A stretch of DNA of 64,000 nucleotides, from assembly GCF_050003625.1 (NCBI RefSeq), contig NC_134398.1, positions 75,383,635 to 75,447,634 on the forward strand. Reading direction: 5' to 3'. Of the stretch, positions 30,393 through 44,455 are shown piece by piece. The stretch comes from Haematobia irritans. Lineage: Eukaryota; Arthropoda; Insecta; Diptera; Muscidae. How positions within the stretch are numbered: position 1 is the first letter of the stretch; every line of letters begins with the position of its first letter. The notes under the pieces were generated by a model. That model was not told the DNA's origin and did not search any database. It was given only the letters and a program-made list of their open reading frames with translations. Both the position numbers and the translations under genes were made by a program.

Positions 30393-31459
30393 CACGCAGA
30401 GAAGAAACATGATTGTTACAATCATATTCAAAGAGCAAAATAATATAATAGGAGCTATTTTTGCGGCGACTATGTAACATTTTAACCTGCAACCATGTTG
30501 GATCAGTGAACATGGTTCTAAGAAAAATATAATTGTCCTCATCTAAAATGTTATTATATTGATAAAAAGAATTTTGTTTGAATGAAAGGACAATGGTCAC
30601 GATTTAAAATGTTATGGTATTCATTCAAAATGTTTTTCTTCTAGTTAAAAGAATATGGTCACAACCTAAGATGTTTTGATCTTTATGAAAAAACTTTTTT
30701 CATCGTCGCAAAAAGGACGCCACTTGAGAAAAGAAAACACAAAATTAACTTTATTTATTTGTTTTTATTTATTTATAAACTAATTCATTGTTTGTTTGTA
30801 TTTATAATGTCGTGCAAGCAAACATCACATATTTTTACACACACTATTTTATTTCAATTTCAATAATAAGTAATCATTCCATATTTACATCGTGTGCCCA
30901 TCAAATGTACAAACGCATACATCATGTAACTGCAAATAAAAATAAATGATCCATATAGCAAAATGCAGAACAAAAAACAGGTATATTTTTCAATTACACT
31001 TTCCTTTTTTGTGTTCACATAAAACCACGTGCCACTTATGAATAAATAAATTAACACAAAACACAGTAAATCCGTATTCTCCGTCCATTCCAAGAAACAA
31101 TCAACACACGACTGACGCGCAAAATGAAAATCGTGTGTACCTGCTCAATGTTTTTATAAAATTCTTTTCGCTGCAAAAAAGTTAAAAAATTAAATGGCCA
31201 CGAAAAAAATGTAAATGGTCTTTATGGCCATGTAATGGGTCTAGACATATCTATACTTAACCTATAAAAATACTTTTTTCCCTGTAAAAAAGTAAAAAAA
31301 AATGAATGGTCAGGTACATGATTTTCCCGACCATTTAATGGCCTCAAATTCTATCATTTAAATGATAGAACATGTTTGCGGTATTTGAGAACCATTCAAA
31401 TGCTTATTGCCGCCATACATTTTTCTCCGCTCGAAAACTATTTTTACAAAGACAAAATA
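30393..31459 (+). mobile_element. CACGCA-terminal TIR element (left part)
   Basis: Begins CACGCAGAGAAGAAACATG directly after CA. The matching end (CTGTGCGTG at 58064-58072, followed by CA) lies beyond the nested DD41D element and array. No transposase is seen; the interior is AT-rich with inverted ccattta/taaatgg motifs. Total length without the nest would be about 1.15 kb. It lies in the W repeat hairpin. Confidence 0.6.
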
Positions 31460-32330
31460 AAGGGTGATTCTTTTGAGGTTAGGATTTTCATGCATTAGTA
31501 TTTGACAGATCACGTGGGATTTCAGACATGGTGTCAAAGAGGAAGATGCTCAGTATGCTTTGACATTTCATCATGAATAGACTTACGATCTGCCACAACG
31601 TCGAATTTTCAGTGAATGGGCCCTAGAAAAGTTGGCAGAATATCCGCTTTTTTATCGACAAATTTTGTTCAGCGATGAGGCTCATTTCTGGTTAAATGGC
31701 TACGTAAATAAGCAAAATTGCCGCATTTGGAGTGAAGAGCAACCAGAAGCCGTTCAAGAACTGCCCATGCATCCCGAAAAATGCACTGTTTGGTGTGGTT
31801 TGTACGCTGGTGGAATCATTGGACCGTATTTTTTCAAAGATGCTGTTGGACGCAACGTTACGGTGAATGGCGATCGCTATCGTTCGATGCTAACAAACTT
31901 TTTGTTGCCAAAAATGGAAGAACTGAACTTGGTTGACATGTGGTTTCAACAAGATGGCGCTACATGCCACACAGCTCGCGATTCTATGGCCATTTTGAGG
32001 GAAAACTTCGGAGAACAATTCATCTCAAGAAATGGACCGGTAAGTTGGCCACCAAGATCATGCGATTTGACGCCTTTAGACTATTTTTTGTGGGGCTACG
32101 TCAAGTCTAAAGTCTACAGAAATAAGCCAGCAACTATTCCAGCTTTGGAAGACAACATTTCCGGCCGAAATGCTCGAAAAAGTTGCCCAAAATTGGACTT
32201 TCCGAATGGACCACCTAAGACGCAGCCGCGGTCAACATTTAAATGAAATTATCTTCAAAGAGTAAATGTCATGGACCAATCTAACGTTTCAAATAAAGAA
32301 CCGATGAGATTTTGCAAATTTTATGCGTTT
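31460..32330 (+). mobile_element. DD41D element, copy 2 (left part)
   Basis: Starts AAGGGTGATTC after TA (31458-31459). The other end lies at 57943-57986. The 25.6-kb array is inserted in the T-run at the element's distal end. Confidence 0.93.
31574..32264 (+). pseudogene. DD41D-type transposase, copy 2
   Basis: After ATGAATAGACTTACG (31574) a deletion removes the N-terminal half, joining to DLPQRRIFSEWALEKLAEYP and the catalytic core LFSDEAHFWLNG, FQQDGATCHTA and CDLTPLDYFLWG. Near 32161 a deletion of about 20 bp shifts the frame (ISGRNARKSCPKL replaces the copy 1 C-terminus). Internal nucleotide identity with copy 1 is very high, so both derive from a recent common source, but their deletions differ. 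Confidence 0.9.
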
Positions 32331-32331
32331 T

Positions 32332-34277
32332 TATACCCTTCACCACTACTGTGGTACAGGGTATAATAAGTTTGTGTATTTGTATGTAACGCCAAGAAGG
32401 AGTAATCATAGACCAACCTTTTAGTATACGGATCGGCTTAGAATTAAATTCTGAGTCGATTTAGCGATGTCCGTCTGTCTGTCTGTCCGTCTGTCTATCT
32501 GTCTGTTGATGTATTTTTGTGTGCAAAGTACAGCTCGCAGTTTTAGTCCGATTGTCCTAAAATTTGGTATAGGGTCCTGTTTCGGCTCAAAGACGATCCC
32601 TATTGATTTTGGAAAAAATCGGTTCAGATTTAGATATAGCCGCCATATATATTTTTCACCGATCTGGTCATAATTGGCGTGTATATCAACCGATCTTCCT
32701 CAAATTCCGTACATCCGAATATTTTATGAGTCTCGAAAAACTTGCAAAATATCAGCAAAATCGGTTCAGATTTAGATATAGCTCCCATATATAGCTTTCG
32801 CCCGATTTACACTCATTTGCCCACAGAGGCCAATTTTTTGCTCCGATTTAGTTGAAATTTTGCATAGGGAGTAGAATTAGCGTTGTAACTATGCGTGCCA
32901 AATTTGCTTGAAATCGGTTCAGATTTGGATATATCTCCCATATAAAGCTTTCGCCCGATTTACACTCATAAGACCACAGAGGCCAATTTTTAACTCCGAT
33001 TTAGTTGAAATTTTGCACAGGGAGTAGAATTAGCATTGTAGCTATGCGTGCCAAATTTGGTTGAAATCGGTTCAGATTTAGATATAGCTCCCATATATAT
33101 GTTTTTCTGATTTCGTCAAAAATGGTCAAAATACCAACATTTTCCTTGTAAAATCGCCACTGCTTAGTCGAAAAGTTGTAAAAATGACTCTAATTTTCCT
33201 AAACTTCTCATACATATATATCGAGCGATAAATCATAAATAAACTTTTTCGAAGTTTCCTTAAAATTGCTTCAGATTTAAACGTTTCCCATATTTATACC
33301 CTTCACCACTACTGTGGTACAGGGTATAATAAGTTTGTGCATTTGTATGTAACGCCAAGAAGGAGTAATCATAGACCAACCTTTTAGTATACGGATCGGC
33401 TTAGAATTAAATTCTGAGTCGATTTAGCGATATCCGTCTGTCTGTCTGTCCGTCTGTCTGTCCGTCTGTCTGTCTGTCTGTCTGTCTGTTGATGTATTTT
33501 TGTGTGCAAAGTACAGCTCGCAGTTTTAGTCCGATTGTCCTAAAATTTGGTATAGGGTCCTGTTTCGGCTCAAAGACGATCCCTATTGATTTTGGAAAAA
33601 ATCGGTTCAGATTTAGATATAGCCGCCATATATATTTTTCACCGATCTGGTCATAATTGGCGTGTATATCAACCGATCTTCCTCAAATTCCGTACATCCG
33701 AATATTTTATGAGTCTCGAAAAACTTGCAAAATATCAGCAAAATCGGTTCAGATTTAGATATAGCTCCCATATATAGCTTTCGCCCGATTTACACTCATT
33801 TGCCCACAGAGGCCAATTTTTTGCTCCGATTTAGTTGAAATTTTGCATAGGGAGTAGAATTAGCGTTGTAACTATGCGTGCCAAATTTGCTTGAAATCGG
33901 TTCAGATTTGGATATATCTCCCATATAAAGCTTTCGCCCGATTTACACTCATAAGACCACAGAGGCCAATTTTTAACTCCGATTTAGTTGAAATTTTGCA
34001 CAGGGAGTAGAATTAGCATTGTAGCTATGCGTGCCAAATTTGGTTGAAATCGGTTCAGATTTAGATATAGCTCCCATATATATGTTTTTCTGATTTCGTC
34101 AAAAATGGTCAAAATACCAACATTTTCCTTGTAAAATCGCCACTGCTTAGTCGAAAAGTTGTAAAAATGACTCTAATTTTCCTAAACTTATCATACATAT
34201 ATATCGAGCGATAAATCATAAATAAACTTTTTCGAAGTTTCCTTAAAATTGCTTCAGATTTAAACGTTTCCCATATT
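32332..34277 (+). repeat. Array units 1-2
   Basis: Complete units of 963 and 983 bp with hairpin, GTCY tract and three sub-repeats. They are not part of the large duplication. Confidence 0.85.
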
Positions 34278-34446
34278 TATACCCTTCACCACTACTGTGG
34301 TACAGGGTATAATAAGTTTGTGCATTTGTATGTAACGCCAAGAAGGAGTAATCATAGACCAACCTTTTAGTATACGGATCGGCTTAGAATTAAATTCTGA
34401 GTCGATTTAGCGATGTCCGTCTGTCTGTCTGTCCGTCTGTCTGTCC

Positions 34447-34480
<34 letters not shown>

Positions 34481-36184
34481 TGATGTATTTTTGTGTGCAA
34501 AGTACAGCTCGCAGTTTTAGTCCGATTGTCCTAAAATTTGGTATAGGGTCCTGTTTCGGCTCAAAGACGATCCCTATTGATTTTGGAAAAAATCGGTTCA
34601 GATTTAGATATAGCCGCCATATATATTTTTCACCGATCTGGTCATAATTGGCGTGTATATCAACCGATCTTCCTCAAATTCCGTACATCCGAATATTTTA
34701 TGAGTCTCGAAAAACTTGCAAAATATCAGCAAAATCGGTTCAGATTTAGATATAGCTCCCATATATAGCTTTCGCCCGATTTACACTCATTTGCCCACAG
34801 AGGCCAATTTTTTGCTCCGATTTAGTTGAAATTTTGCATAGGGAGTAGAATTAGCGTTGTAACTATGCGTGCCAAATTTGCTTGAAATCGGTTCAGATTT
34901 GGATATATCTCCCATATAAAGCTTTCGCCCGATTTACACTCATAAGACCACAGAGGCCAATTTTTAACTCCGATTTAGTTGAAATTTTGCACAGGGAGTA
35001 GAATTAGCATTGTAGGTATGCGTGCCAAATTTGGTTGAAATCGGTTCAGATTTAGATATAGCTCCCATATATATGTTTTTCTGATTTCGTCAAAAATGGT
35101 CAAAATACCAACATTTTCCTTGTAAAATCGCCACTGCTTAGTCGAAAAGTTGTAAAAATGACTCTAATTTTCCTAAACTTCTCATACATATATATCGAGC
35201 GATAAATCATAAATAAACTTTTTGTGCATTTGTATGTAACGCCAAGAAGGAGTAATCATAGACCAACCTTTTAGTATACGGATCGGCTTAGAATTAAATT
35301 CTGAGTCGATTTAGCGATGTCCGTCTGTCTGTCTGTCCGTCTGTCTGTCCGTCTGTCTGTCCGTCTGTCTGTCCGTCTGTCTGTCTGTCTGTCTGTTGAT
35401 GTATTTTTGTGTGCAAAGTACAGCTCGCAGTTTTAGTCCGATTGTCCTAAAATTTGGTATAGGGTCCTGTTTCGGCTCAAAGACGATCCCTATTGATTTT
35501 GGAAAAAATCGGTTCAGATTTAGATATAGCCGCCATATATATTTTTCACCGATCTGGTCATAATTGGCGTGTATATCAACCGATCTTCCTCAAATTCCGT
35601 ACATCCGAATATTTTATGAGTCTAGAAAAACTTGCAAAATATCAGCAAAATCGGTTCAGATTTAGATATAGCTCCCATATATAGCTTTCGCCCGATTTAC
35701 ACTCATTTGCCCACAGAGGCCAATTTTTTGCTCCGATTTAGTTGAAATTTTGCATAGGGAGTAGAATTAGCGTTGTAACTATGCGTGCCAAATTTGCTTG
35801 AAATCGGTTCAGATTTGGATATATCTCCCATATAAAGCTTTCGCCCGATTTACACTCATAAGACCACAGAGGCCAATTTTTAACTCCGATTTAGTTGAAA
35901 TTTTGCACAGGGAGTAGAATTAGCATTGTAGCTATGCGTGCCAAATTTGGTTGAAATCGGTTCAGATTTAGATATAGCTCCCATATATATGTTTTTCTGA
36001 TTTCGTCAAAAATGGTCAAAATACCAACATTTTCCTTGTAAAATCGCCACTGCTTAGTCGAAAAGTTGTAAAAATGACTCTAATTTTCCTAAACTTCTCA
36101 TACATATATATCGAGCGATAAATCATAAATAAACTTTTTCGAAGTTTCCATAAAATTGCTTCAGATTTAAACGTTTCCCATATT
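34278..36184 (+). repeat. Array units 3-4, fused
   Basis: Unit 3 carries the private variant tgtaggtatgcg. At 35221 it joins unit 4 without the hairpin (aaactttttgtgcatttg), a deletion of about 80 bp. Both features recur in units 14-15. Confidence 0.85.
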
Positions 36185-37831
36185 TATACCCTTCACCACT
36201 ACTGTGGTACAGGGTATAATAAGTTTGTGCATTTGTATGTAACGCCAAGAAGGAGTAATCATAGACCAACCTTTTAGTATACGGATCGGCTTAGAATTAA
36301 ATTCTGAGTCGATTTCCGTACATCCGAATATTTTATGAGTCTCGAAAAACTTGCAAAATATCAGCAAAATCGGTTCAGATTTAGATATAGCTCCCATATA
36401 TAGCTTTCGCCCGATTTACACTCATTTGCCCACAGAGGCCAATTTTTTGCTCCGATTTAGTTGAAATTTTGCATAGGGAGTAGAATTAGCGTTGTAACTA
36501 TGCGTGCCAAATTTGCTTGAAATCGGTTCAGATTTGGATATATCTCCCATATAAAGCTTTCGCCCGATTTACACTCATAAGACCACAGAGGCCAATTTTT
36601 AACTCCGATTTAGTTGAAATTTTGCACAGGGAGTAGAATTAGCATTGTAGCTATGCGTGCCAAATTTGGTTGAAATCGGTTCAGATTTAGATATAGCTCC
36701 CATATATATGTTTTTCTGATTTCGTCAAAAATGGTCAAAATACCAACATTTTCCTTGTAAAATCGCCACTGCTTAGTCGAAAAGTTGTAAAAATGACTCT
36801 AATTTTCCTAAACTTCTCATACATATATATCGAGCGATAAATCATAAATAAACTTTTTGTGCATTTGTATGTAACGCCAAGAAGGAGTAATCATAGACCA
36901 ACCTTTTAGTATACGGATCGGCTTAGAATTAAATTCTGAGTCGATTTAGCGATGTCCGTCTGTCTGTCTGTCCGTCTGTCTGTCCGTCTGTCTGTCCGTC
37001 TGTCTGTCCGTCTGTCTGTCCGTCTGTCTGTTTGTCTGTCTGTTGATGTATTTTTGTGTGCAAAGTACAGCTCGCAGTTTTAGTCCGATTGTCCTAAAAT
37101 TTGGTATAGGGTCCTGTTTCGGCTCAAAGACGATCCCTATTGATTTTGGAAAAAATCGGTTCAGATTTAGATATAGCCGCCATATATATTTTTCACCGAT
37201 CTGGTCATAATTGGCGTGTATATCAACCGATCTTCCTCAAATTCCGTACATCCGAATATTTTATGAGTCTAGAAAAACTTGCAAAATATCAGCAAAATCG
37301 GTTCAGATTTAGATATAGCTCCCATATATAGCTTTCGCCCGATTTACACTCATTTGCCCACAGAGGCCAATTTTTTGCTCCGATTTAGTTGAAATTTTGC
37401 ATAGGGAGTAGAATTAGCGTTGTAACTATGCGTGCCAAATTTGCTTGAAATCGGTTCAGATTTGGATATATCTCCCATATAAAGCTTTCGCCCGATTTAC
37501 ACTCATAAGACCACAGAGGCCAATTTTTAACTCCGATTTAGTTGAAATTTTGCACAGGGAGTAGAATTAGCATTGTAGCTATGCGTGCCAAATTTGGTTG
37601 AAATCGGTTCAGATTTAGATATAGCTCCCATATATATGTTTTTCTGATTTCGTCAAAAATGGTCAAAATACCAACATTTTCCTTGTAAAATCGCCACTGC
37701 TTAGTCGAAAAGTTGTAAAAATGACTCTAATTTTCCTAAACTTCTCATACATATATATCGAGCGATAAATCATAAATAAACTTTTTCGAAGTTTCCATAA
37801 AATTGCTTCAGATTTAAACGTTTCCCATATT
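36185..37831 (+). repeat. Array units 5-6, unit 5 internally deleted
   Basis: Unit 5 lacks the microsatellite and following core (gagtcgatttccgtacatcc at about 36307) and is only 0.67 kb. It is fused to unit 6 at about 36855 by the same hairpin-less junction as units 3-4. The arrangement recurs in units 16-17. Confidence 0.85.
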
Positions 37832-38016
37832 TATACCCTTCACCACTACTGTGGTACAGGGTATAATAAGTTTGTGCATTTGTATGTAACGCCAAGAAGG
37901 AGTAATCATAGACCAACCTTTTAGTATACGGATCGGCTTAGAATTAAATTCTGAGTCGATTTAGCGATGTCCGTCTGTCTGTCTGTCCGTCTGTCTGTCT
38001 GTCCGTCTGTCTGTCC

Positions 38017-38054
<38 letters not shown>

Positions 38055-40981
38055 TGATGTATTTTTGTGTGCAAAGTACAGCTCGCAGTTTTAGTCCGAT
38101 TGTCCTAAAATTTGGTATAGGGTCCTGTTTCGGCTCAAAGACGATCCCTATTGATTTTGGAAAAAATCGGTTCAGATTTAGATATAGCCGCCATATATAT
38201 TTTTCACCGATCTGGTCATAATTGGCGTGTATATCAACCGATCTTCCTCAAATTCCGTACATCCGAATATTTTATGAGTCTCGAAAAACTTGCAAAATAT
38301 CAGCAAAATCGGTTCAGATTTAGATATAGCTCCCATATATAGCTTTCGCCCGATTTACACTCATTTGCCCACAGAGGCCAATTTTTTGCTCCGATTTAGT
38401 TGAAATTTTGCATAGGGAGTAGAATTAGCGTTGTAACTATGCGTGCCAAATTTGCTTGAAATCGGTTCAGATTTGGATATATCTCCCATATAAAGCTTTC
38501 GCCCGATTTACACTCATAAGACCACAGAGGCCAATTTTTAACTCCGATTTAGTTGAAATTTTGCACAGGGAGTAGAATTAGCATTGTAGCTATGCGTGCC
38601 AAATTTGGTTGAAATCGGTTCAGATTTAGATATAGCTCCCATATATATGTTTTTCTGATTTCGTCAAAAATGGTCAAAATACCAACATTTTCCTTGTAAA
38701 ATCGCCACTGCTTAGTCGAAAAGTTGTAAAAATGACTCTAATTTTCCTAAACTTCTCATACATATATATCGAGCGATAAATCATAAATAAACTTTTTCGA
38801 AGTTTCCTTAAAATTGCTTCAGATTTAAACGTTTCCCATATTTATACCCTTCACCACTACTGTGGTACAGGGTATAATAAGTTTGTGCATTTGTATGTAA
38901 CGCCAAGAAGGAGTAATCACAGACCAACCTTTTAGTATACGGATCGGCTTAGAATTAAATTCTGAGTCGATTTAGCGATGTCCGTCTGTCTGTCTGTCCG
39001 TCTGTCCGTCTGTCCGTCTGTCTGTCTGTCTGTCTGTCTGTCTGTTGATGTATTTTTGTGTGCAAAGTACAGCTCGCAGTTTTAGTCCGATTGTCCTAAA
39101 ATTTGGTATAGGGTCCTGTTTCGGCTCAAAGACGATCCCTATTGATTTTGGAAAAAATCGGTTCAGATTTAGATATAGCCGCCATATATATTTTTCACCG
39201 ATCTGGTCATAATTGGCGTGTATATCAACCGATCTTCCTCAAATTCCGTACATCCGAATATTTTATGAGTCTCGAAAAACTTGCAAAATATCAGCAAAAT
39301 CGGTTCAGATTTAGATATAGCTCCCATATATAGCTTTCGCCCGATTTACACTCATTTGCCCACAGAGGCCAATTTTTTGCTCCGATTTAGTTGAAATTTT
39401 GCATAGGGAGTAGAATTAGCGTTGTAACTATGCGTGCCAAATTTGCTTGAAATCGGTTCAGATTTGGATATATCTCCCATATAAAGCTTTCGCCCGATTT
39501 ACACTCATAAGACCACAGAGGCCAATTTTTAACTCCGATTTAGTTGAAATTTTGCACAGGGAGTAGAATTAGCATTGTAGCTATGCGTGCCAAATTTGGT
39601 TGAAATCGGTTCAGATTTAGATATAGCTCCCATATATATGTTTTTCTGATTTCGTCAAAAATGGCCAAAATACCAACATTTTCCTTGTAAAATCGCCACT
39701 GCTTAGTCGAAAAGTTGTAAAAATGACTCTAATTTTCCTAAACTTCTCATACATATATATCGAGCGATAAATCATAAATAAACTTTTTCGAAGTTTCCTT
39801 AAAATTGCTTCAGATTTAAACGTTTCCCATATTTATACCCTTCACCACTACTGTGGTACAGGGTATAATAAGTTTGTGCATTTGTATGTAACGCCAAGAA
39901 GGAGTAATCATAGACCAACCTTTTAGTATACGGATCGGCTTAGAATTAAATTCTGAGTCGATTTAGCGATGTCCGTCTGTCTGTCTGTCCGTCTGTCTGT
40001 CCGTCTGTCTGTCTGTCTGTCTGTTGATGTATTTTTGTGTGCAAAGTACAGCTCGCAGTTTTAGTCCGATTGTCCTAAAATTTGGTATAGGGTCCTGTTT
40101 CGGCTCAAAGACGATCCCTATTGATTTTGGAAAAAATCGGTTCAGATTTAGATATAGCCGCCATATATATTTTTCACCGATCTGGTCATAATTGGCGTGT
40201 ATATCAACCGATCTTCCTCAAATTCCGTACATCCGAATATTTTATGAGTCTAGAAAAACTTGCAAAATATCAGCAAAATCGGTTCAGATTTAGATATAGC
40301 TCCCATATATAGCTTTCGCCCGATTTACACTCATTTGCCCACAGAGGCCAATTTTTTGCTCCGATTTAGTTGAAATTTTGCATAGGGAGTAGAATTAGCG
40401 TTGTAACTATGCGTGCCAAATTTGCTTGAAATCGGTTCAGATTTGGATATATCTCCCATATAAAGCTTTCGCCCGATTTACACTCATAAGACCACAGAGG
40501 CCAATTTTTAACTCCGATTTAGTTGAAATTTTGCACAGGGAGTAGAATTAGCATTGTAGCTATGCGTGCCAAATTTGGTTGAAATCGGTTCAGATTTAGA
40601 TATAGCTCCCATATATATGTTTTTCTGATTTCGTCAAAAATGGTCAAAATACCAACATTTTCCTTGTAAAATCGCCACTGCTTAGTCGAAAAGTTGTAAA
40701 AATGACTCTAATTTTCCTAAACTTCTCATACATATATATCGAGCGATAAATCATAAATAAACTTTTTCGAAGTTTCCTTAAAATTGCTTCAGATTTAAAC
40801 GTTTCCCATATTTATACCCTTCACCACTACTGTGGTACAGGGTATAATAAGTTTGTGCATTTGTATGTAACGCCAAGAAGGAGTAATCATAGACCAACCT
40901 TTTAGTATACGGATCGGCTTAGAATTAAATTCTGAGTCGATTTAGCGATGTCCGTCTGTCTGTCTGTCCGTCTGTCTGTCC

Positions 40982-41023
<42 letters not shown>

Positions 41024-41811
41024 TGATGTATTTTTGTGTGCAAAGTACAGCTCGCAGTTTTAGTCCGATTGTCCTAAAATTTGGTATAGGGTCCTGTTTC
41101 GGCTCAAAGACGATCCCTATTGATTTTGGAAAAAATCGGTTCAGATTTAGATATAGCCGCCATATATATTTTTCACCGATCTGGTCATAATTGGCGTGTA
41201 TATCAACCGATCTTCCTCAAATTCCGTACATCCGAATATTTTATGAGTCTCGAAAAACTTGCAAAATATCAGCAAAATCGGTTCAGATTTAGATATAGCT
41301 CCCATATATAGCTTTCGCCCGATTTACACTCATTTGCCCACAGAGGCCAATTTTTTGCTCCGATTTAGTTGAAATTTTGCATAGGGAGTAGAATTAGCGT
41401 TGTAACTATGCGTGCCAAATTTGCTTGAAATCGGTTCAGATTTGGATATATCTCCCATATAAAGCTTTCGCCCGATTTACACTCATAAGACCACAGAGGC
41501 CAATTTTTAACTCCGATTTAGTTGAAATTTTGCACAGGGAGTAGAATTAGCATTGTAGCTATGCGTGCCAAATTTGGTTGAAATCGGTTCAGATTTAGAT
41601 ATAGCTCCCATATATATGTTTTTCTGATTTCGTCAAAAATGGTCAAAATACCAACATTTTCCTTGTAAAATCGCCACTGCTTAGTCGAAAAGTTGTAAAA
41701 ATGACTCTAATTTTCCTAAACTTCTCATACATATATATCGAGCGATAAATCATAAATAAACTTTTTCGAAGTTTCCTTAAAATTGCTTCAGATTTAAACG
41801 TTTCCCATATT
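37832..41811 (+). repeat. Array units 7-10
   Basis: Four complete units of 1011, 991, 979 and 999 bp; length differences lie mostly in the GTCY tract. About two of these units have no counterpart in the second large copy. Confidence 0.85.
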
Positions 41812-43485
41812 TATACCCTTCACCACTACTGTGGTACAGGGTATAATAAGTTTGTGCATTTGTATGTAACGCCAAGAAGGAGTAATCATAGACCAACCTT
41901 TTAGTATACGGATCGGCTTAGAATTAAATTCTGAGTCGATTTAGCGATGTCCGTCTGTCTGTCTGTCCGTCTGTCTGTCCGTCTGTCTGTCTGTCTGTCT
42001 GTCTGTCTGTTGATGTATTTTTGTGTGCAAAGTACAGCTCGCAGTTTTAGTCCGATTGTCCTAAAATTTGGTATAGGGTCCTGTTTCGGCTCAAAGACGA
42101 TCCCTATTGATTTTGGAAAAAATCGGTTCAGATTTAGATATAGCTGCCATATATATTTTTCACCGATCTGGTCATAATTGGCGTGTATATCAACCGATCT
42201 TCCTCAAATTCCGTACATCCGAATATTTTATGAGTCTCGAAAAACTTGCAATATATCAGCCAAATCGGTTCAGATTTAGATATAGCTCCCATATATAGCT
42301 TTCGCCCGATTTACACTCATTTGCCCACAGAGGCCAATTTTTTGCTCCGATTTAGTTGAAATTTTGCATAGGGAGTAGAATTAGCATTGTAGCTATGCGT
42401 GCCAAATTTGGTTGAAATCGGTTCAGATTTAGATATAGCTCCCATATATATGTTTTTCTGATTTCGACAAAAATGGTCAAAATACCAACATTTTCCTTGT
42501 GAAATCGCCACTGCTTAGTCGAAAAGTTGTAAAAATGACTCTAATTTTCCTAAACTTCTAATACATATATATCGAGCGATAAATCATAAATAAACTTTTT
42601 CGAAGTTTCCTTAAAATTGCTTCAGATTTAAACGTTTCCCATATTTATACCCTTCACCACTACTGTGGTACAGGGTATAATAAGTTTGTGCATTTGTATG
42701 TAACGCCAAGAAGGAGTAATCATAGACCAACCTTTTAGTATACGGATCGGCTTAGAATTAAATTCTGAGTCGATTTAGCGATGTCCGTCTGTCTGTCTGT
42801 CCGTCTGTCTGTCCGTCTGTCTGTCTGTCCGTCTGTCTGTCTGTCTGTTGATGTATTTTTGTGTGCAAAGTACAGCTCGCAGTTTTAGTCCGATTGTCCT
42901 AAAATTTGGTATAGGGTCCTGTTTCGGCTCAAAGACGATCCCTATTGATTTTGGAAAAAATCTGTTCAGATTTAGATATAGCTGCCATATATATTTTTCA
43001 CCGATCTGGTCATAATTGGCGTGTATATCAACCGATCTTCCTCAAATTCCGTACATCCGAATATTTTATGAGTCTCGAAAAACTTGCAATATATCAGCAA
43101 AATCGGTTCAGATTTAGATATAGCTCCCATATATAGCTTTCGCCCGATTTACACTCATTTGCCCACAGAGGCCAATTTTTTGCTCCGATTTAGTTGAAAT
43201 TTTGCATAGGGAGTAGAATTAGCATTGTAGCTATGCGTGCCAAATTTGGTTGAAATCGGTTCAGATTTAGATATAGCTCCCATATATATGTTTTTCTGAT
43301 TTCGACAAAAATGGTCAAAATACCAACATTTTCCTTGTAAAATCGCCACCGGTTTGTCGAAAAGTTGTAAAAATGACTCTAATTTTCCTAAACTTCTAAT
43401 ACATATATATCGAGCGATAAATAATAAATAAACTTTTTCGAAGTTTCCTTAAAATTGCTTCAGATTTAAACGTTTCCCATATTTT
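41812..43485 (+). repeat. Array units 11-12 (short form)
   Basis: Units of 834 and 840 bp lacking one 153-bp sub-repeat, with shared variants (agctgccat, ttgcaatatatcag, ttcgacaaaa). Unit 12 ends exactly where a Z element begins. Confidence 0.85.
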
Positions 43486-44455
43486 TATACCCTCCACCAT
43501 AGGATGGGGGTATATTAACTTTGTCATTCCGTTTGTAACTCATCGAAATATTGCTCTAAGACCCCATAAAGTATATATATTCTGGGTCGTGGTGAAATTT
43601 TGAGTCGATCTAAGCATGTCCGTCCGTCCGTCCGTCTGTCCGTCTGTCCGTCCGTCCGTCTGTCCGTCTGTCCGGCTGTCCGTCCGTCTGTGGAAATCAC
43701 GCTAACTTCCGAACGAAACAAGCTATCGACTTGAAACTTGGCACAAGTAGTTGTTATTGATGTAGGTCGGATGGTATTGAAAATGGGCCATATCGGACCA
43801 CGTTTACGTATAGCCCCCATATAAACCGATCCCCAAATTTGGCTTGGGGAGCCTCCCGGAGCAGCAAAATTCATCCGATCCGGTTGAAATTTGGTACCTG
43901 ATGTTAGTTTACGGCCTCTAATAACCATGCAAAAATTGGTCCATATCGGTCCATAATTATATATAGCCCCCATATAAACCGATCCCCAGATTTGACCTCC
44001 GGAGCCTCTTGGAAGGGCAAAATTCATCCGATCCGGTTGAAATTTGGTACCTGATGTTAGTTTACGGCCTCTAATAACCATGCAAAAATTGGTCCATATC
44101 GGTCCATAATTATATATAGCCCCCATATAAACCGATCCCCAGATTTGACCTCCGGAGCCTCTTGGAAGAGCAAAATTCATCCGATCCAGTTGAAATTTGG
44201 TACATGGTGTTAGTATATGGTCTCTAACAACCATGCAAAAATTGGTCCATATCGGTCCATAATTATATATAGTTCCCATATAAACCGTCCCCAGATTTGA
44301 CGCCGGAACCTTTTGGAGGAGCAAAAGTCATCCGATACGGTTGAAATTTGGTACATTTTGTCAATATATGGCCTCTAACGGCCATGTAAAAATTGGTCCA
44401 TATCGGTCTTTAGTTATATATAGCCGATGACTTATTACACAAAAATTGGTCCATA
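43486..44455 (+). mobile_element. Z-family element inside the array (5' part)
   Basis: Begins TATACCCTCCACCATAGG, includes a GTCC/GTCT tract (43617-43690) and four sub-repeats of exactly 153 bp (agcccccat-type landmarks at 43812, 43965, 44118, 44271). Its 3' end is at 46617-46823, after an inserted U element. The 266-codon minus-strand frame (43524-44324) stays open because 153 is a multiple of three. Confidence 0.8.

Noticed and set aside
43524..44324. 266-codon open frame on the minus strand (repeated at 54070-54870)
   Set aside because: It consists of translated 153-bp sub-repeats and a GTCY tract of a non-coding Z element. The period is a multiple of three, which keeps the frame open; there is no domain or start context.
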